Of a DNA stretch of 64,000 nt, positions 34,473-45,305 are shown piece by piece. Origin of the DNA: Coenobita brevimanus. Lineage: Eukaryota; Arthropoda; Malacostraca; Decapoda; Coenobitidae. Each line of letters starts with the position of its first letter. Positions within the stretch are counted from its first letter, which is position 1. The translations under genes and the position numbers were made by a program. The notes below the pieces were generated by a model. That model was given only the letters and a program-made list of their open reading frames with translations. It made no database searches and was not told the origin of the DNA. The stretch lies in assembly GCA_032717465.1 (NCBI GenBank), contig CM064670.1:12942428-13006427 (forward strand), read 5' to 3'.

Positions 34473-35703
34473 GGGCTTCGGGCCACAGATAGAAAGACAG
34501 ACATCTTTAGCGTCATAAAACCATAAAAATAATCACCAACAAAAAAGTTTTCAGTCAATTTGCATCATCTTTTGAGGTGTCATAGCTTGTTCAGCTTATG
34601 TCCAAAGTAATGAGTCGGCAACAACGGGTCCCAATATCCGAGACAGCGCATACAGGTTTTTCAGTACCAAATGAGCTGTCAGTGGGGAAAGTAGTGCACG
34701 GTCCCTTGTCCCTTTGAATCTCCTCTATTACCCCCATCCCAGCCACATGACATATTTCACTATACCAATAGTGCTTATGTATAGTTTTTGGGCACTATTG
34801 TGATTAGATTTGGTGTTTCCACTAGGAAATTAGGTGTTTGTGAAGCATTCGTGGCCGTTATCAGCCGTTGGGCCAACAAAGATTGTGCTACTGTTTCTAA
34901 CTGACTACACTGCCTCTACCCTGCACCAAATGTGAGTAATCAGCTATTAAAATGGTGACAGTGAATCACGTGAATATAGTGTGCAATACCTAGTGTGCAA
35001 ATGGTGAAATTCGTGCAGCAGCTTAGGGGGAAGTGGGAAACCACCCTACAGTCACAACACAGCATGGGTACACTGTAGTTTTTTGCATTTTCTCAAAAAC
35101 TATGAGGCATCGGAGAAATCTGATTATATCATGAAAAAGCCCATGAATTCTGCATAAGATGATGAAATAAAAAAAGTAACACTGCCGAGAAAAGATTTTT
35201 CGCTAGAGCTCCACAAATAAAAACCCTGTTGTCTGTTGGAAAAAGGTTTTACTTTTTCGCTTATTACTCGAAAACCATACTTCGTATCAAAATATGCCAA
35301 CTACCCCATTCGAAAGCTAATAAGATTCTCTTTCAAATGATTGTATAACATGTACAGATGTGTTAGTAAACATTCAAGCTATGATGTTGGGAAGTGAGAT
35401 GAATGTTCTCGATTATTTATTCACACCGCTATGATGTTGGGAAGTGAGATGAATGGTCTCGAATATTTATTCACACCACCCTAATGTACATACAGTGTGT
35501 TGTCTTTTTTTTTTTTTTCTTGCTTATTGTGTAGAACATACATTGACGAATAGGATTATGTAGATTTTGTGGCAAAATAAATATGTTTGGGTGGTGAAAA
35601 TAAGCTGAGAATACACTTTTTTGCAGCATGCAGCGGGGAGAAGGGAGAGAACCAATGTGTCATGGAATGCTAAACTTATTGAAACTTACTGTGAACGAAA
35701 GGG

Positions 35704-35858
35704 TTAAAAAGCCAGTGTTTAATTACAATGCCTGAGCTGATCCTGTGTACTGTACACCTAAAGGCTGACCATAGGAAGAACAACTCACTGAGCAATGTCC
35801 TTCCTCTACTGAACTATTGCTGTTGGAGCCTGTGGCAGTGTGGGACGAGGACGTAACA
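35704..35858 (+). repeat. Gypsy-1 5' LTR, second part
   Basis: It continues from TTAA with AAAGCCAGTGTTTAATTACA and ends GGACGTAACA at 35858. Together with 29344-29993 and one copy of TTAA it gives about 801 bases, matching the 803-base 3' LTR. Confidence 0.9.
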
Positions 35859-35859
35859 C

Positions 35860-35877
35860 TGGTGTCAGGAGTGTGGA
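35860..35877 (+). promoter_or_regulatory. Gypsy-1 primer binding site
   Basis: TGGTGTCAGGAGTGTGG begins two bases after the LTR end. From memory it resembles the complement of the 3' end of eukaryotic tRNA-Leu (TGGTGTCAGAAGTGGG), which would prime minus-strand DNA synthesis. Confidence 0.65.
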
Positions 35878-35910
35878 TTATTAAGGGCGCCAGTGAGGCT
35901 AACCTTTGAC

Positions 35911-36523
35911 ATGGAAGCAGAATGTGCAGACAAGGTCTCGAGCTGGGCAGGAGGAGGGAATGTCCTTGGCGACAGTTGTGAAGCTATTACAGGCACAGAA
36001 CAAAGGACAGAAAGACCTCAAAGAACAATTACAGGCACAGAAGAAAGAACTCAAAGAACAATTACAGGCACAGAAGAAAGAACTCAAAGAACAAGTACAG
36101 GCACAGAAGAAAGAACTCAAAGAACAATTACAGGCCCAAAGTGAAGAACAGAAAGAGCTCAGGAACAAAATCAAAGAACAATTGCAGGCACAGAACAAAG
36201 AACAGAAAGAATGATATGAACAGCTTCACGAGGCATTACTGGAGCAACACAGGGAAGTACAACTGAGGGTGCGAGGACAGTTAGGTGCATTCTTGGGGGA
36301 AATGAAAGAAGAACAGCAACAGCTTAAGGAGGATGTAGATGCCAACCTACACCAGCAGAAGTATGAGGTAAACAATAATGTGATGTAGTGTATACAGCAT
36401 GTAGACAACCTGCTTAAGATTAGTGAGGAAATAGTGGTGGATTGCAGACAGCATGTAGATAACCAGTTGAAGCATGTGGTTGACCATGTGAAGATAATTA
36501 GTGAGAAAATTGAGGCTGTAGAC
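35911..36523 (+). pseudogene. Gypsy-1 gag, N-terminal coiled coil
   Basis: From MEAECADKVSSWAGGG-type sequence (about 35911) it runs into KELKEQLQAQ decapeptide repeats (36025-36210), a strongly predicted coiled coil made of a 30-bp tandem repeat. A TGA stop follows at 36211, then more Gln/Glu-rich helix, a TAG at 36387, and NQLKHVVDHVKIISEKIEAV, where the hAT element interrupts. Gypsy-2 has the same N-terminal organisation in broken frames. The gag product would assemble particles; here it is truncated. Confidence 0.75.
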
Positions 36524-36630
36524 CAGGGGTGGGGAACGTCCTACCTCCAGGCCATATAAAGCCCGCAAGACCATTTGATCAGGCCTGCGAGGCAAGTCAT
36601 AAAGGCAATTTCATAAACTCATGAACAATT

Positions 36631-36667
<37 letters not shown>

Positions 36668-36668
<1 letters not shown>

Positions 36669-37060
36669 AGCTTCTGTGGTACAGTGGTAAAGCGTGTGTT
36701 TTCGTACAGTGAAGAACGAGGGTTCGTGCCCCGCCAGGGTAATAAACTTTGGAAGCATTCTTCTGACCACGTACTGCATTGGCAGACATAAGGGGTTCTG
36801 TGATTGAACCAGTGTTGCATACTGTAAAGTATGCTTGTACCCTGTCAGCTTGCGCGGGCCGATTACACTTGGTTAACAGACTACACACACATCCAAAGCC
36901 ACTTCAACACTACAATTACACTTACAAGCACTTCTCACCCTACATACAATCTCTACCAGACAGCCTAAGGCATTTGGTAGAGATACATAGGCTGTATCGT
37001 CTCCACTTCGGTAGGGATAGGCCGGTCCTACTGTGGACACTCAAACGGCTGCTGCTGCTG
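36668..37060 (+). mobile_element. tRNA-derived SINE inside the hAT element
   Basis: GGAGCTTCTGTGGTACAGTG starts a tRNA-like head: a box A-like TGGTACAGTGG (about 36677) and a box B-like GGTTCGTGCCC (36721-36731), spaced as in tRNA genes. About 330 bases of tRNA-unrelated body follow. It lies between two TA tracts (36638-36667 and 37063-37211), so it probably inserted into a TA microsatellite. It is not a functional tRNA: the stems do not pair well. Confidence 0.65.
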
Positions 37061-37061
37061 A

Positions 37062-37245
<184 letters not shown>

Positions 37246-37330
37246 ATAAAGTTGATAATTTTGTATGGCCCGTGAATGATGTTTAAAATATCCTAATGGT
37301 CCTTATTGGGAGAAAGGTTCCCCACCCCTG

Positions 37331-38405
37331 CCGTAGAGTAATACTGCACTGCTGAGCCTCAGGTGAGTGTACAGGGAGCATATGAAAGGAATGGACAGTG
37401 TATGGTGAATCTTGATGGATCCCAGGCATCTAAAGGTAATATTACTGGGTTGAATAATCAGAATGCAGAAGTTTTAAGTCCTGGCCTTAATTATGATGCC
37501 CTAGTTTTTACGCCCCAAACCACTGAAGTCCATGGTTATAATGGGGGTCCAATTCAAAAGAAACCTCAGGAATTTGATGGTAGAGTATCTTGGGAAGCTT
37601 ACCGTCCACAGTCTGAGTTACTTGCGGATCAGAATGGTTGGGATGATAGGTAGAGGGCAGTGCAGCTTGCTACTACTCTTAAGGGTGCCACAATGGAAAT
37701 TCTGGGCCAGACGTCAGTGATGGTGAGGAACAGTTATACAGCAGAAGTGTTGGAGTGCAGATATGGAACCATGTACCAGACTGAGGTTTACAAAGCAAGA
37801 TTCCGGAGCCGTGTACGGGCTCAAGGAGAATCCCTACAGCAGTTTGCTCATGACCTGGAGAGTATGGCATATATGGCATACCCTTGAGCTGCACCTAACC
37901 TGCTGCCTATTCTTCTGAGGGACCAGTTCATCGATGCTCTTGCCAGTGCAGAGTTGAAAGTGCAAGTGAATCAGGCACAACCAGGAAGCATGCAAAAAGC
38001 ACTAGCAAGGGACCTAGAGTTTGGGTCCTATGTCAGGTCCAGTACGTCCACTTTTCAGACAGGTCATAGCGCAGGATTCAAGGCAAGAAAGAGGCAGATA
38101 TGTGAAACGGAAAAATCTGAGTGAAGTTGCTAGTACTGTGAAAAGCCAGGGCACAGACAAGAGGACTGTTACAAGTGGAAGAAGGAACAGGAGAAGACCG
38201 GTGGAGGTTGCTGGTTCTGCAGGAAGCCGGGACACAGGAAGGAGCAAGAACAGAGCAGTGCAAGGAAACCTTCAGTTGAAACAAAAGCATGTTAGACATG
38301 TAGTGAGGTGGGACACTTCAGTTCTGAGTGACCGAAGAAGAAAAAGAATGATAAGAAGGCTGCAGAAGACCAGAAGGAAACAGAAAACTAGTGGAGGCTG
38401 GTGTT
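37331..38405 (+). pseudogene. Gypsy-1 gag, capsid-like and zinc-knuckle part
   Basis: It resumes after the hAT element with EPQVSVQGAYERNGQCMVNL, KKPQEFDGRVSWEAYRPQSE, LECRYGTMYQTEVYKARFRS, ESLQQFAHDLESMAY and LLRDQFIDALASAELKVQV, the usual layout of Gypsy capsid. Stops occur at 37652 and 37886. From 38110, in another frame, CCHC knuckles can be read: CEKPGHRQEDC, CWFCRKPGHRKE and a third with a stop. Gypsy-2 has a longer open version of the same protein. Confidence 0.8.
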
Positions 38406-38479
38406 AAGGGGCAACCACCAGCCAGCTTTTCCCAAGTCGCCTCATCACCGAGAAAATGCAAGAGAATGGCAATCGACAG

Positions 38480-39172
38480 TGTGCAAATAGATTGACGGAT
38501 AGACGGAAAAGAAGTATTCCCTGGTGATTGATTCGGCCTCAGAGCTGACTTTTGTGAGGCCTGATGTGTTACATCATCAGTATCTGCCTGAGTCATCAGA
38601 ACAACTGTGTGGTGTAACTGGACACCGCACAGAACTGAGGGGACCCCTGGATGTCTGGACTGAAGTGGCAGGGCATGAGGCCACACGTCCAGTCTATGTA
38701 GCTGAGATGGAGGACCCATGCCTTCTTGATCTGGACTATCCGATGTCCATGGGATGTGAGCTGGACTTTTGCTCCATGAAGTTTAAGGTTCGAGAAAAGT
38801 TGGTTCCTGTCACAGCAGTGAAACGTACCAGTTCTGGTGGCGAGGTGAAAGTGCTCCACACTACAGTGATAACCCCAGAATCAGAACTGCTGCTCCAGTG
38901 TAGGGTGAACAGCTCTTTTGAGAGCTATCTAGGGATGGTGGAGCCTGATGTACAGTGCAAGATAAAGGCCGGAGTGATGGTGGGAATAATTCTGGAGGAA
39001 ACAGGTGCAGGTGAAGTGCCGGTTGTGGTAGCCAATTTCTCCCATGAGCCACAGAAGATCAACGAGGGAGAAATTCTGGGACCGTGTCAGGTGGTGGACC
39101 CTGAATGGCATCAGAGGAAGGCCTGTAAAAGGAGCTTAGTCAAAGATGATGGATATCTGCCACAGCACTTAT
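38480..39172 (+). pseudogene. Gypsy-1 aspartic protease region
   Basis: The frame 38524-39174 is open for 216 codons. It starts with SLVIDSASELTFVRPDV, where D-S-A sits at the position of the D-S/T-G catalytic triad; the Gly to Ala change would probably disable it. It continues with WTEVAGHEATRPVYVAEMED, LDYPMSMGCELDFCSMKF and VVVANFSHEPQKINEGEILG, the conserved linker before RT in Gypsy elements. Confidence 0.75.
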
Positions 39173-40620
39173 AAGATCTTTTCTCAAGGAGTTGCCAATC
39201 CCTGGATAGCTCACAAATGCTGAAGTTGAGGCAGCTGCTGACAGAGTTTGCTGATGTCTTTTCCACCTGAGACCTAGACCTGGGATGCACTGATCTGGTG
39301 GAGCATGTATAGACACCGGGGATCATCACCCAATTTAAATACCCAGTGCGGAGGATGGCGCCAGGCCAAGAGCAAGAAATGGAGAAGGTGATGGAGAATC
39401 TCCAAAGTCAAGGAGTGATAGAAAAAGTCCAGGAGTCCTTGGGCATCAGCAGTGGTTCTGGTAAGGAAGAAGGATGGCTCAGTAAGGTGCTGTGTAGATT
39501 ATTGAGCCCTGAATGATGTGACAGTGAAGGATGCATACCCCTTGCCATGAACTGATGACACCCTGGATGTTCTTGTCAGGTGCTAATTGGTCCTCCACCC
39601 TAGACATGAAGGCGGGATATCATCAGGTCAAGGTTGAAGACAAGGACAAGGAGAAGACAGCCTTTTCATATGGGTGGGGTTTATGGCAGTTTAAGGTGAT
39701 GCGTTTTGGCCTATGCAATGCTCCAGCTACTTTTGAGCATCTAATGGATCGGGTACTGGAAGGCCTGCACTGGCAGACAGCACTCATCTATCTGGATGAT
39801 GTAATTGTGTTTGAGCAGACTTTCAACCAGGAATTCGAGAGGCTGTCAGAGGTGTTGAACAGGATCCGCACAGTGCACCTCAAGCTGAACCCCAAGAAGT
39901 GCTACCTGTTTCAGAAGGAAGTGAAGTACCTGGGACACATTGTAGGCAAGGGCAGTGTCCATACTGACCTAGAGAAGGTGGCAGCTGTGGAAATCTGGAC
40001 AGTTCCAACTTGTGTGAAAGAGCTACGGAGTTTCCTGGGCTTGTGCACCTACAATCGGCATTTTATCCAGGACCTCGCAATGATAGTTGCACCTTTTCAC
40101 AAGCTGTTGGAGAAAAAGCAGAAGTTTGCATGGACAGCAGAGACTCAGAAGGCCTTTGATGAACTCAAGCATGCGTTGGCAAGCTCTCCAGTATTGCCAT
40201 ACCCAGACCAGAATCAGCCATTTATCTTGGACTGTGATGCTAGTGACCATGGTATTGGTGGAGTCCTGTTACAGAAGAAGGGTGACAAGGAGTATGTGGT
40301 GGAGCATTACAGCAAGATGCTTAGCCCACCAGAGCAGAACTACTGTGTGACCCGTTAGGAGCTCTTGGCAGTGATGAAGAGCCTTGATTTCTTCCATCCC
40401 TACCTGTATGGGTCCTACTTCATCATCAGGACAGACCATGCAGCACTCAAGTGGCTGAAAAAGCTAGGGAATCAGGAAGGACAACTGGCACGCTGGCTCA
40501 GGAAGCTAGACTAGCACAATTATGAGGTGCAACACCGTCCTGGGAGGATACATGGCAATGCTGACAGCCCAAGTCGTCAGCTTTGTGATCCCGAGTGCCG
40601 GCAGTGTAGTAAATTAGATC
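39173..40620 (+). pseudogene. Gypsy-1 reverse transcriptase and RNase H
   Basis: After stops at 39172-39310 the RT begins with KYPVRRMAPGQEQEMEKVME. The open frame 39531-40358 has STLDMKAGYHQVKVEDKDKE (block A Asp), FKVMRFGLCNAPATFEHLMD, TALIYLDDVIVF (catalytic YLDD, 39789-39800) and YLGHIVGKGSVHTD. RNase H begins QPFILDCDASDHGIGGVLLQ, then after a TAG at 40357 ELLAVMKSLDFFHPYLYG and IIRTDHAALKWLKK. The order RT-RNase H is standard for Gypsy. Few lesions affect the catalytic core. Confidence 0.9.
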
Positions 40621-41669
40621 ATAGCAAGAAATGCAGCCGTACTGCAGTGAGAGGACCAGATGAAGAAGACCTCAAGAGGATGCAGGTGGAGGATGCATAT
40701 TTACAACTAGTGCTAGAGTGGCTGCAGCGGAGTACAGTGTGACCATCTTGGGAAGAAGTTTCCAGATAATGCCCTGCAACCAAGTGCTACTGGAGTCAGT
40801 GGGACCTTCTTCATTTGAACATCAGACTACCGGAACGTCAGTGGGAGACAGCCAATGGCCTCAGTAAGTATTGGCAACTGGTGGTTGTGAAGATGAGGTC
40901 CGAGGTATTGGATGAGTCCCATAACCAGATCACTAGTGGACACCTGGAAGTGAAGAAAACTATAAACCGGCTGCGAGAGATATTCTACTGGACTGGCATG
41001 CATCAGGATCTTGAAGAGTGGTGTCAGGCCTGTGATATGTGTTGTGCCAAGATGGGACCCAAGAAACGTGGTTGTGCTCCTCTTCAGCCGTACCAAAAGG
41101 GTGCACCGATGGAAAGAGTCGTGGTGGACATTGCTGGACCTCTGCCACTCACTAAAGGAGGAAACTGGTACATATGTGTTGTCATGGACCACTTCACAAA
41201 GTGGCCAGAAGCCTATGCCATCCCCGATCAAGATGCTGCGACTGTTGCTCAGGTGTTGGTTAACCAGTTTTTCTGTCATTTTGGGATGCCACAATAGCTA
41301 TAGTACATTCAGACCAGGGTAGAAACTTCGAGTCTGCCGTGTTCTGTGAGTGCTGCAAGTTATTGGGGATCAAGAAGACTGGGACAACCCCTCTAAGGCC
41401 ACAGTTAGATGGGATGGTGGAGAAACTCAACTGGACCCTAGAACAAGAACTGGCCAAGTACTGCATAGAGGGACAAACAGAAAGGAATCAGAAATTACCT
41501 GCGTTGCTGATGGCATATCGGTCTGCATCCCATGAGTCTACCAGCTACACCCCCGCAAAACTGATTTTAGGTCATGAGTTATGTTTACCTGCCAACTTGT
41601 TAATGGAGAGACCACTTGATGAAGAGCTGCCTACAGACACCACCGACTATGCGAAGCACCTTTAGGAAA
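40621..41669 (+). pseudogene. Gypsy-1 integrase, zinc and catalytic domains
   Basis: The zinc-binding region is SHNQITSGHLEVKKTINRL ... CQACDMC. The catalytic core begins MERVVVDIAGPLPLTKGGNW (first Asp) and continues FTKWPEAYAIPDQDA. The second Asp (HSDQGRN, about 41306) is reached only after a frameshift and stop at about 41297. Then PLRPQLDGMVEKLN gives the Glu. The protein stops at 41663, where J2 is inserted shortly after. Confidence 0.85.
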
Positions 41670-43820
41670 GGCCAGGAGCCATCTGAGTGTGCCTTGCACA
41701 TTACAGAGGTTATTCTCTCAGTCATGGAAGCATACATTCCTTTCTCATATCCTTTGACTAACACAAGAAAGCCTTGGTTTAATCACGTTTGTTCTAATGC
41801 TGTCCGCAACAAGGAGAGGGCCTACAAAAGGTACCGGAGCCAACCCACCCCTGAATCACATCATCTTTACGTTTCTGCCCAGAATCGTGCTAAGTCTGTT
41901 CTTTGCTCTGCTAAAAATAATTTCATCCGTACTAAATGCTCTCAACTCTCCAACTTGAATTCTTCTCACTCTTTCTGGCACCTTGCCAAGAACCTTTCTA
42001 ACAACTTTACCTCATCATCCTTCCCTCCTCTTTTCTACTCTGACGGTTCTGTAGCTATTTCTTCTCCTGATAAAGCAGATCTCTTCGCTAAGACTTTCTC
42101 CTCCAATTCTACCTTAGACGATTCCAGTGCTGTTCCTCCATCACTTCCCGCCTCTGACTTCCTCATGGTTGACATTAAAATTTCTTCAGCTGATGTACTT
42201 TCTGCCGTCACTGGCCTCAATACTAACAAGGCATATGGGCCTGATGGAGTCCCTCCTGTTGTTCTCAAGAACTGTGCTTCTGTGCTTACACCTCGCCTAA
42301 GCAAACTCTTACGCCTTTTGTGTCAACTTGTACCTTTCCTTCTTGCTGGAAGTTTGCTCTCATTCAGCCAGTCCCAAAGAAGGGTGACCACTCCCAACCC
42401 TCCAACTATCGTCCAATTGCTTTAACGTCCTGTATTTCAAAAGTTTTCGAGTCAATTCTCAATAGAAAAATTTTAAGGCATCTTTCCTATCACAACCTTC
42501 TTTCTGATCGTCAATACAGGTTCTGTCAGGGATGCTTCATTGGCGATCTTCTCACCTACCTTTCAGACTCCTGGTCATTCTCCTTTCGGGACTTTGGCGA
42601 AAGCTTTGCCATTGCACTTGACATCTCAAAGGCTTTCGATCGAGTCTAGCATAAATCTTTAATTTCCAAACTGCCCTCTTACGGTTTCTATCCTTCTATC
42701 TGTGCCTTCATCGTTAGCTTCCTTTCTGGTCGTTCTATAGCCGCTGTTGTAGACGGCCATCGTTCTTCTCCTAGATCTATCAACAGTGGTGTTCCTCAGG
42801 GCTCTGTCCTGTCATCAACTCTCTTCCTTTTATTCATCAATGATCTTCTAAGCTGTACATCTAACCCTATCCACTCATACGCTGATGACTCCACCCTTTA
42901 CCTTTCTATTCGGTTCCCGCAATGTCCATCTCAGCAGTTACTTCAACAAACAAGGGATGAGGCTATGGGACACCTAATGTCTGACTTGGCTCGTATCTCT
43001 AACTGGGATAAAAATAATCTTGTTGTTTGTAATGCATCTAAGACTCAGTTCTTACACCTATCAACCTGTCAAAATCTTCCACAGGTATACCCACTAATGT
43101 TTAATAATATTCAGCTTAATCCTGCATCATCCTTGAACATGCTTGGGGTTTCATTTACTCGGGACTTATCTTGGAAAGATCATATTACATCTCTTGTAAA
43201 ATCTGCTTCCAGGAGATTGGGTGTGCTAAGCCGACTCCGTTCTTTCTTTACCCCTGCACAATTGTTGACTATACAGGGGTTTTATCCGTCCCTGTGTGGA
43301 GTACAACTCTCATGTGTGGGGAGGCTCCCCGCATACAGCACTTCTCAATAGGGTAGAGTCAAAGGCTTTTCATCTCATTAACTCTCCTCCTCTTACTGAC
43401 TCCCTTCAATCTCTGTCTCTTCGCTGCACTGTTGCATCTTTATCTCTTTTCTATCACTACTTTAATGGTCACTGCTCCTCTGAACTGTCTGCATGCATTC
43501 CTCCACCTCTACGACGGGCGCGTAGCACCCGTCTAGCAGCAAACTCTCATCCCTTTTCTGTCCAACTCTCTAATGCAAGAGTTAACCGTTACTCCCAGTC
43601 CTCCATTTATGCAACAGGTCAACTATGAAACTGTCTCCCTCTGTCTGTATTTCCTGCTGCCTATGATCTCCAGTCTTTCAAAAGCAGTGCGTCCAGGCAT
43701 CTCGAAATGAATGGATCTTGAATTTGGCTCTCTCTTCTATTTTGTTTTTCTCTTGGAGGAAACTGTTATTGCAGGCTCATGGCCTTTGGTTCCATCTTCC
43801 TCGCATTAAAAAAACAAAAT
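41670..43820 (+). mobile_element. J2, Jockey-type retrotransposon inserted in Gypsy-1
   Basis: The Gypsy frame ends near TTTAGGAAAG (41670). J2 starts within the region after the endonuclease and ends at an A-rich tail near 43810-43820, after which Gypsy sequence resumes (GAGGAGCCCTTAG). In Gypsy-2 the corresponding bases (54830-54880) are continuous. It is 5' truncated. Its 3' end is the family of the fragment at 2468-2870. Confidence 0.85.
41690..43630 (+). pseudogene. J2 reverse transcriptase
   Basis: Open frame to 42425: KPWFNHVCSNAVRNKERAYK, AVTGLNTNKAYGPDGVPPVV (block 1). After a frameshift near 42318: LIQPVPKKGDHSQPSNYRPI, SDRQYRF, FAIALDISKAFDRV with a TAG at 42647 (block A), then SGVPQGSVLSSTLFLLFIND (block B, about 42786), IHSYADDSTLY (catalytic YADD, about 42872), NNLVVCNASKTQFLHLS, LGVSFTRDLSWKDHI. 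After another shift near 43290 come HVWGGSPHTALLNRVESKAF and the C-terminus. At least three lesions are present. Confidence 0.85.
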
Positions 43821-43835
43821 CATCAAGCGTGAGGA

Positions 43836-44328
43836 GCCCTTAGTTTTCAGAAGTGATGATGTGCAAGTGTGATGGCAAGGCAAGTGAGGTGAGCTTCAAG
43901 GATGGTGACCAACTTTGGTTATACAATCCTCAGCGAAAGAAGGGACAGTCACTGAAGCTGCAGAGCCCATGGCATGGGCCTTATGCTGTGCTGGACCGCC
44001 TTTCAGACATAACATACCGGATTCGGGGAGGTAGGAAATCTTGCCCAAAGGTGCTACATGTGAATCGTCTGTGGCAGTACCATGAGCCAGGACAGTACAG
44101 CTGAGACATCTCCGAGGAATCGTGCTTTCCTCCAGCTGAGGATGTTAAGGAGGACCAGGGAGCTGAAGTGCAGGAGGAAGGTGACAGTTTCCTGAGGGAA
44201 GAAGTGAATCGGGAAGTGGACCAAGACCTTCCTGGAGGAGTGGACTGTGTGGAGGAGCAAGGACGCCGTTGGAAGTGGCGTAGAAGAAGATCTGATAAGC
44301 TAAAGGATTATTTTGTGTATAGTTAGAG
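43836..44328 (+). pseudogene. Gypsy-1 integrase C-terminal domain
   Basis: Bases 43853-44104 read VSFKDGDQLWLYNPQRKKGQ, LQSPWHGPYAVLDRLSDITY and CPKVLHVNRLWQYHEPGQ, the GPY/F-type C-terminal module of Gypsy integrases. After a stop at 44102 an acidic Glu-rich stretch runs to 44326 and ends KDYFVYS. It is separated from the integrase core by J2. Confidence 0.85.
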
Positions 44329-44387
44329 ATTCCATTAGGATTAAGGTTTATGTTTGTATATATTGTGTACTTTTGTCAAAAAACAAA

Positions 44388-45208
44388 GGACTAGGGACGG
44401 GGTAGTGTTAAGAAGCGAGCTTTGCCAGCTAGGTAATCGAGAAGCTACTTGATGTTTCCCAGTGTTTACAGTAGGTTCCTATATGAGTCAGAGTTGCCAA
44501 TTTGCCTGCTGTTTGTGAGCATAGTTGTTTCGTAAGTTATGCATTAATTTTTGTGCTCTTTTCCTTTATAATGTTTTATTTATGTGATTGCTTGTTCAAT
44601 TATGTAATTTAATTTAAGTTTGTATGCTAAATAATTTACAGTGTCATGTAATGTATGAAAATTCTGGCATGTTTTCATGTCTCCTAGTTGGAAATTGTTA
44701 ACTGTTGCCCTGTCGAGTCTGTGCTAGAAGTTTCTCGAGTAATATAAGGCTCTATAAGGATGGGGAAGAGACTATAGCAAGTTCAGTCACTTTTCAGTTC
44801 AGTTTGAGTGTATGATGCAGTGAAGTTTGTATATTTTCTTTACTTGTGAAAACAGTGAAGTGTTGTTGGCAAACAATGAAGTGTTAGTGAAGTTTCTATA
44901 TCATTGGTACATGTGAAAATAGTGAGGTGTTGTTGCCAAGCATTACGTGTAAATGCAGTTAGTAAAGTTTGTATAGCTCCAGTGCTTCCGAGAATAGTGA
45001 AGTGAAGTTGGAAGGCATTCAGTGTAATTATGTGGAGAATAAAGACAGTGAACTTAAGAAGCCAATGTTTATTTACGATGCCTGAGCTGATCCTGTGTAC
45101 TGTACACCTAAAGGCTGACCACAGGAAGAACAACTCACTGGGCAACATCCTTTCTGTACTGAACTACTGCTGATGGAGCCTGTGGCAGTGTAGGATGGGG
45201 AAATAACA
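44388..45208 (+). repeat. Gypsy-1 polypurine tract and 3' LTR
   Basis: The purine-rich AAAGGACTAGGGACGGGGTAG ends at 44405 and would prime plus-strand synthesis. The LTR follows at 44406-45208 (TGTTAAG ... AATAACA). Unlike the 5' LTR it is uninterrupted at GAACTTAAGAAGCC (about 45050-45063), which is the empty site of the TTAA element. Confidence 0.85.
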
Positions 45209-45305
45209 ATATTTCTAAGCTATCTCTTACCAGTATTTCTCTATATCCCTAAGCTATCTCTATATATCTATATATTTAAAGCTATCTCCAAAAACCTTTC
45301 TCAAA
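45209..45305. repeat. About 27-bp minisatellite, right part
   Basis: CTAAGCTATCTCT units resume after the 3' LTR, continuing 28985-29343. Confidence 0.8.

Larger units (their letters stand above)
30045..34505 (+). mobile_element. F1 RTE-like element, copy 3, split by a 2.3-kb insertion
   Basis: The left part is 30045-31381 and the right part 33669-34505. It ends TTTGCGGGATTAGGGCTTCG and a short ATAGA/ACAG tail. It lies inside the TTAA element, so it is younger than that insertion. The 5' start is approximate and lies upstream of the RT in the linker. Confidence 0.85.
29994..35703 (+). mobile_element. TTAA-flanked (piggyBac-like) element, copy 1
   Basis: TTAA at 29990-29993 and 35704-35707 flanks an element with inverted ends CCCTTTCATACACAG and CTGTGAACGAAAGGG. 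TTAA duplication and a CCC..GGG terminus are the signature of the piggyBac superfamily. Its own sequence is about 29994-30040 and 34510-35703; the middle is an F1 insertion. No transposase is visible, so it is non-autonomous. The right part is homologous to copy 2 at 58785-59902 (for example TTTTTGGGCACTATTGTGAT and CATCAGCCGTTGG-type segments). Confidence 0.85.

Noticed and set aside
35893..36214. Host coiled-coil protein
   Set aside because: The KELKEQLQAQ repeats sit after the Gypsy primer site, in gag position, and are shared with Gypsy-2.
36668..36740. Functional tRNA gene
   Set aside because: Box A and box B are present but the acceptor and anticodon stems do not pair, and the sequence continues as a SINE body.
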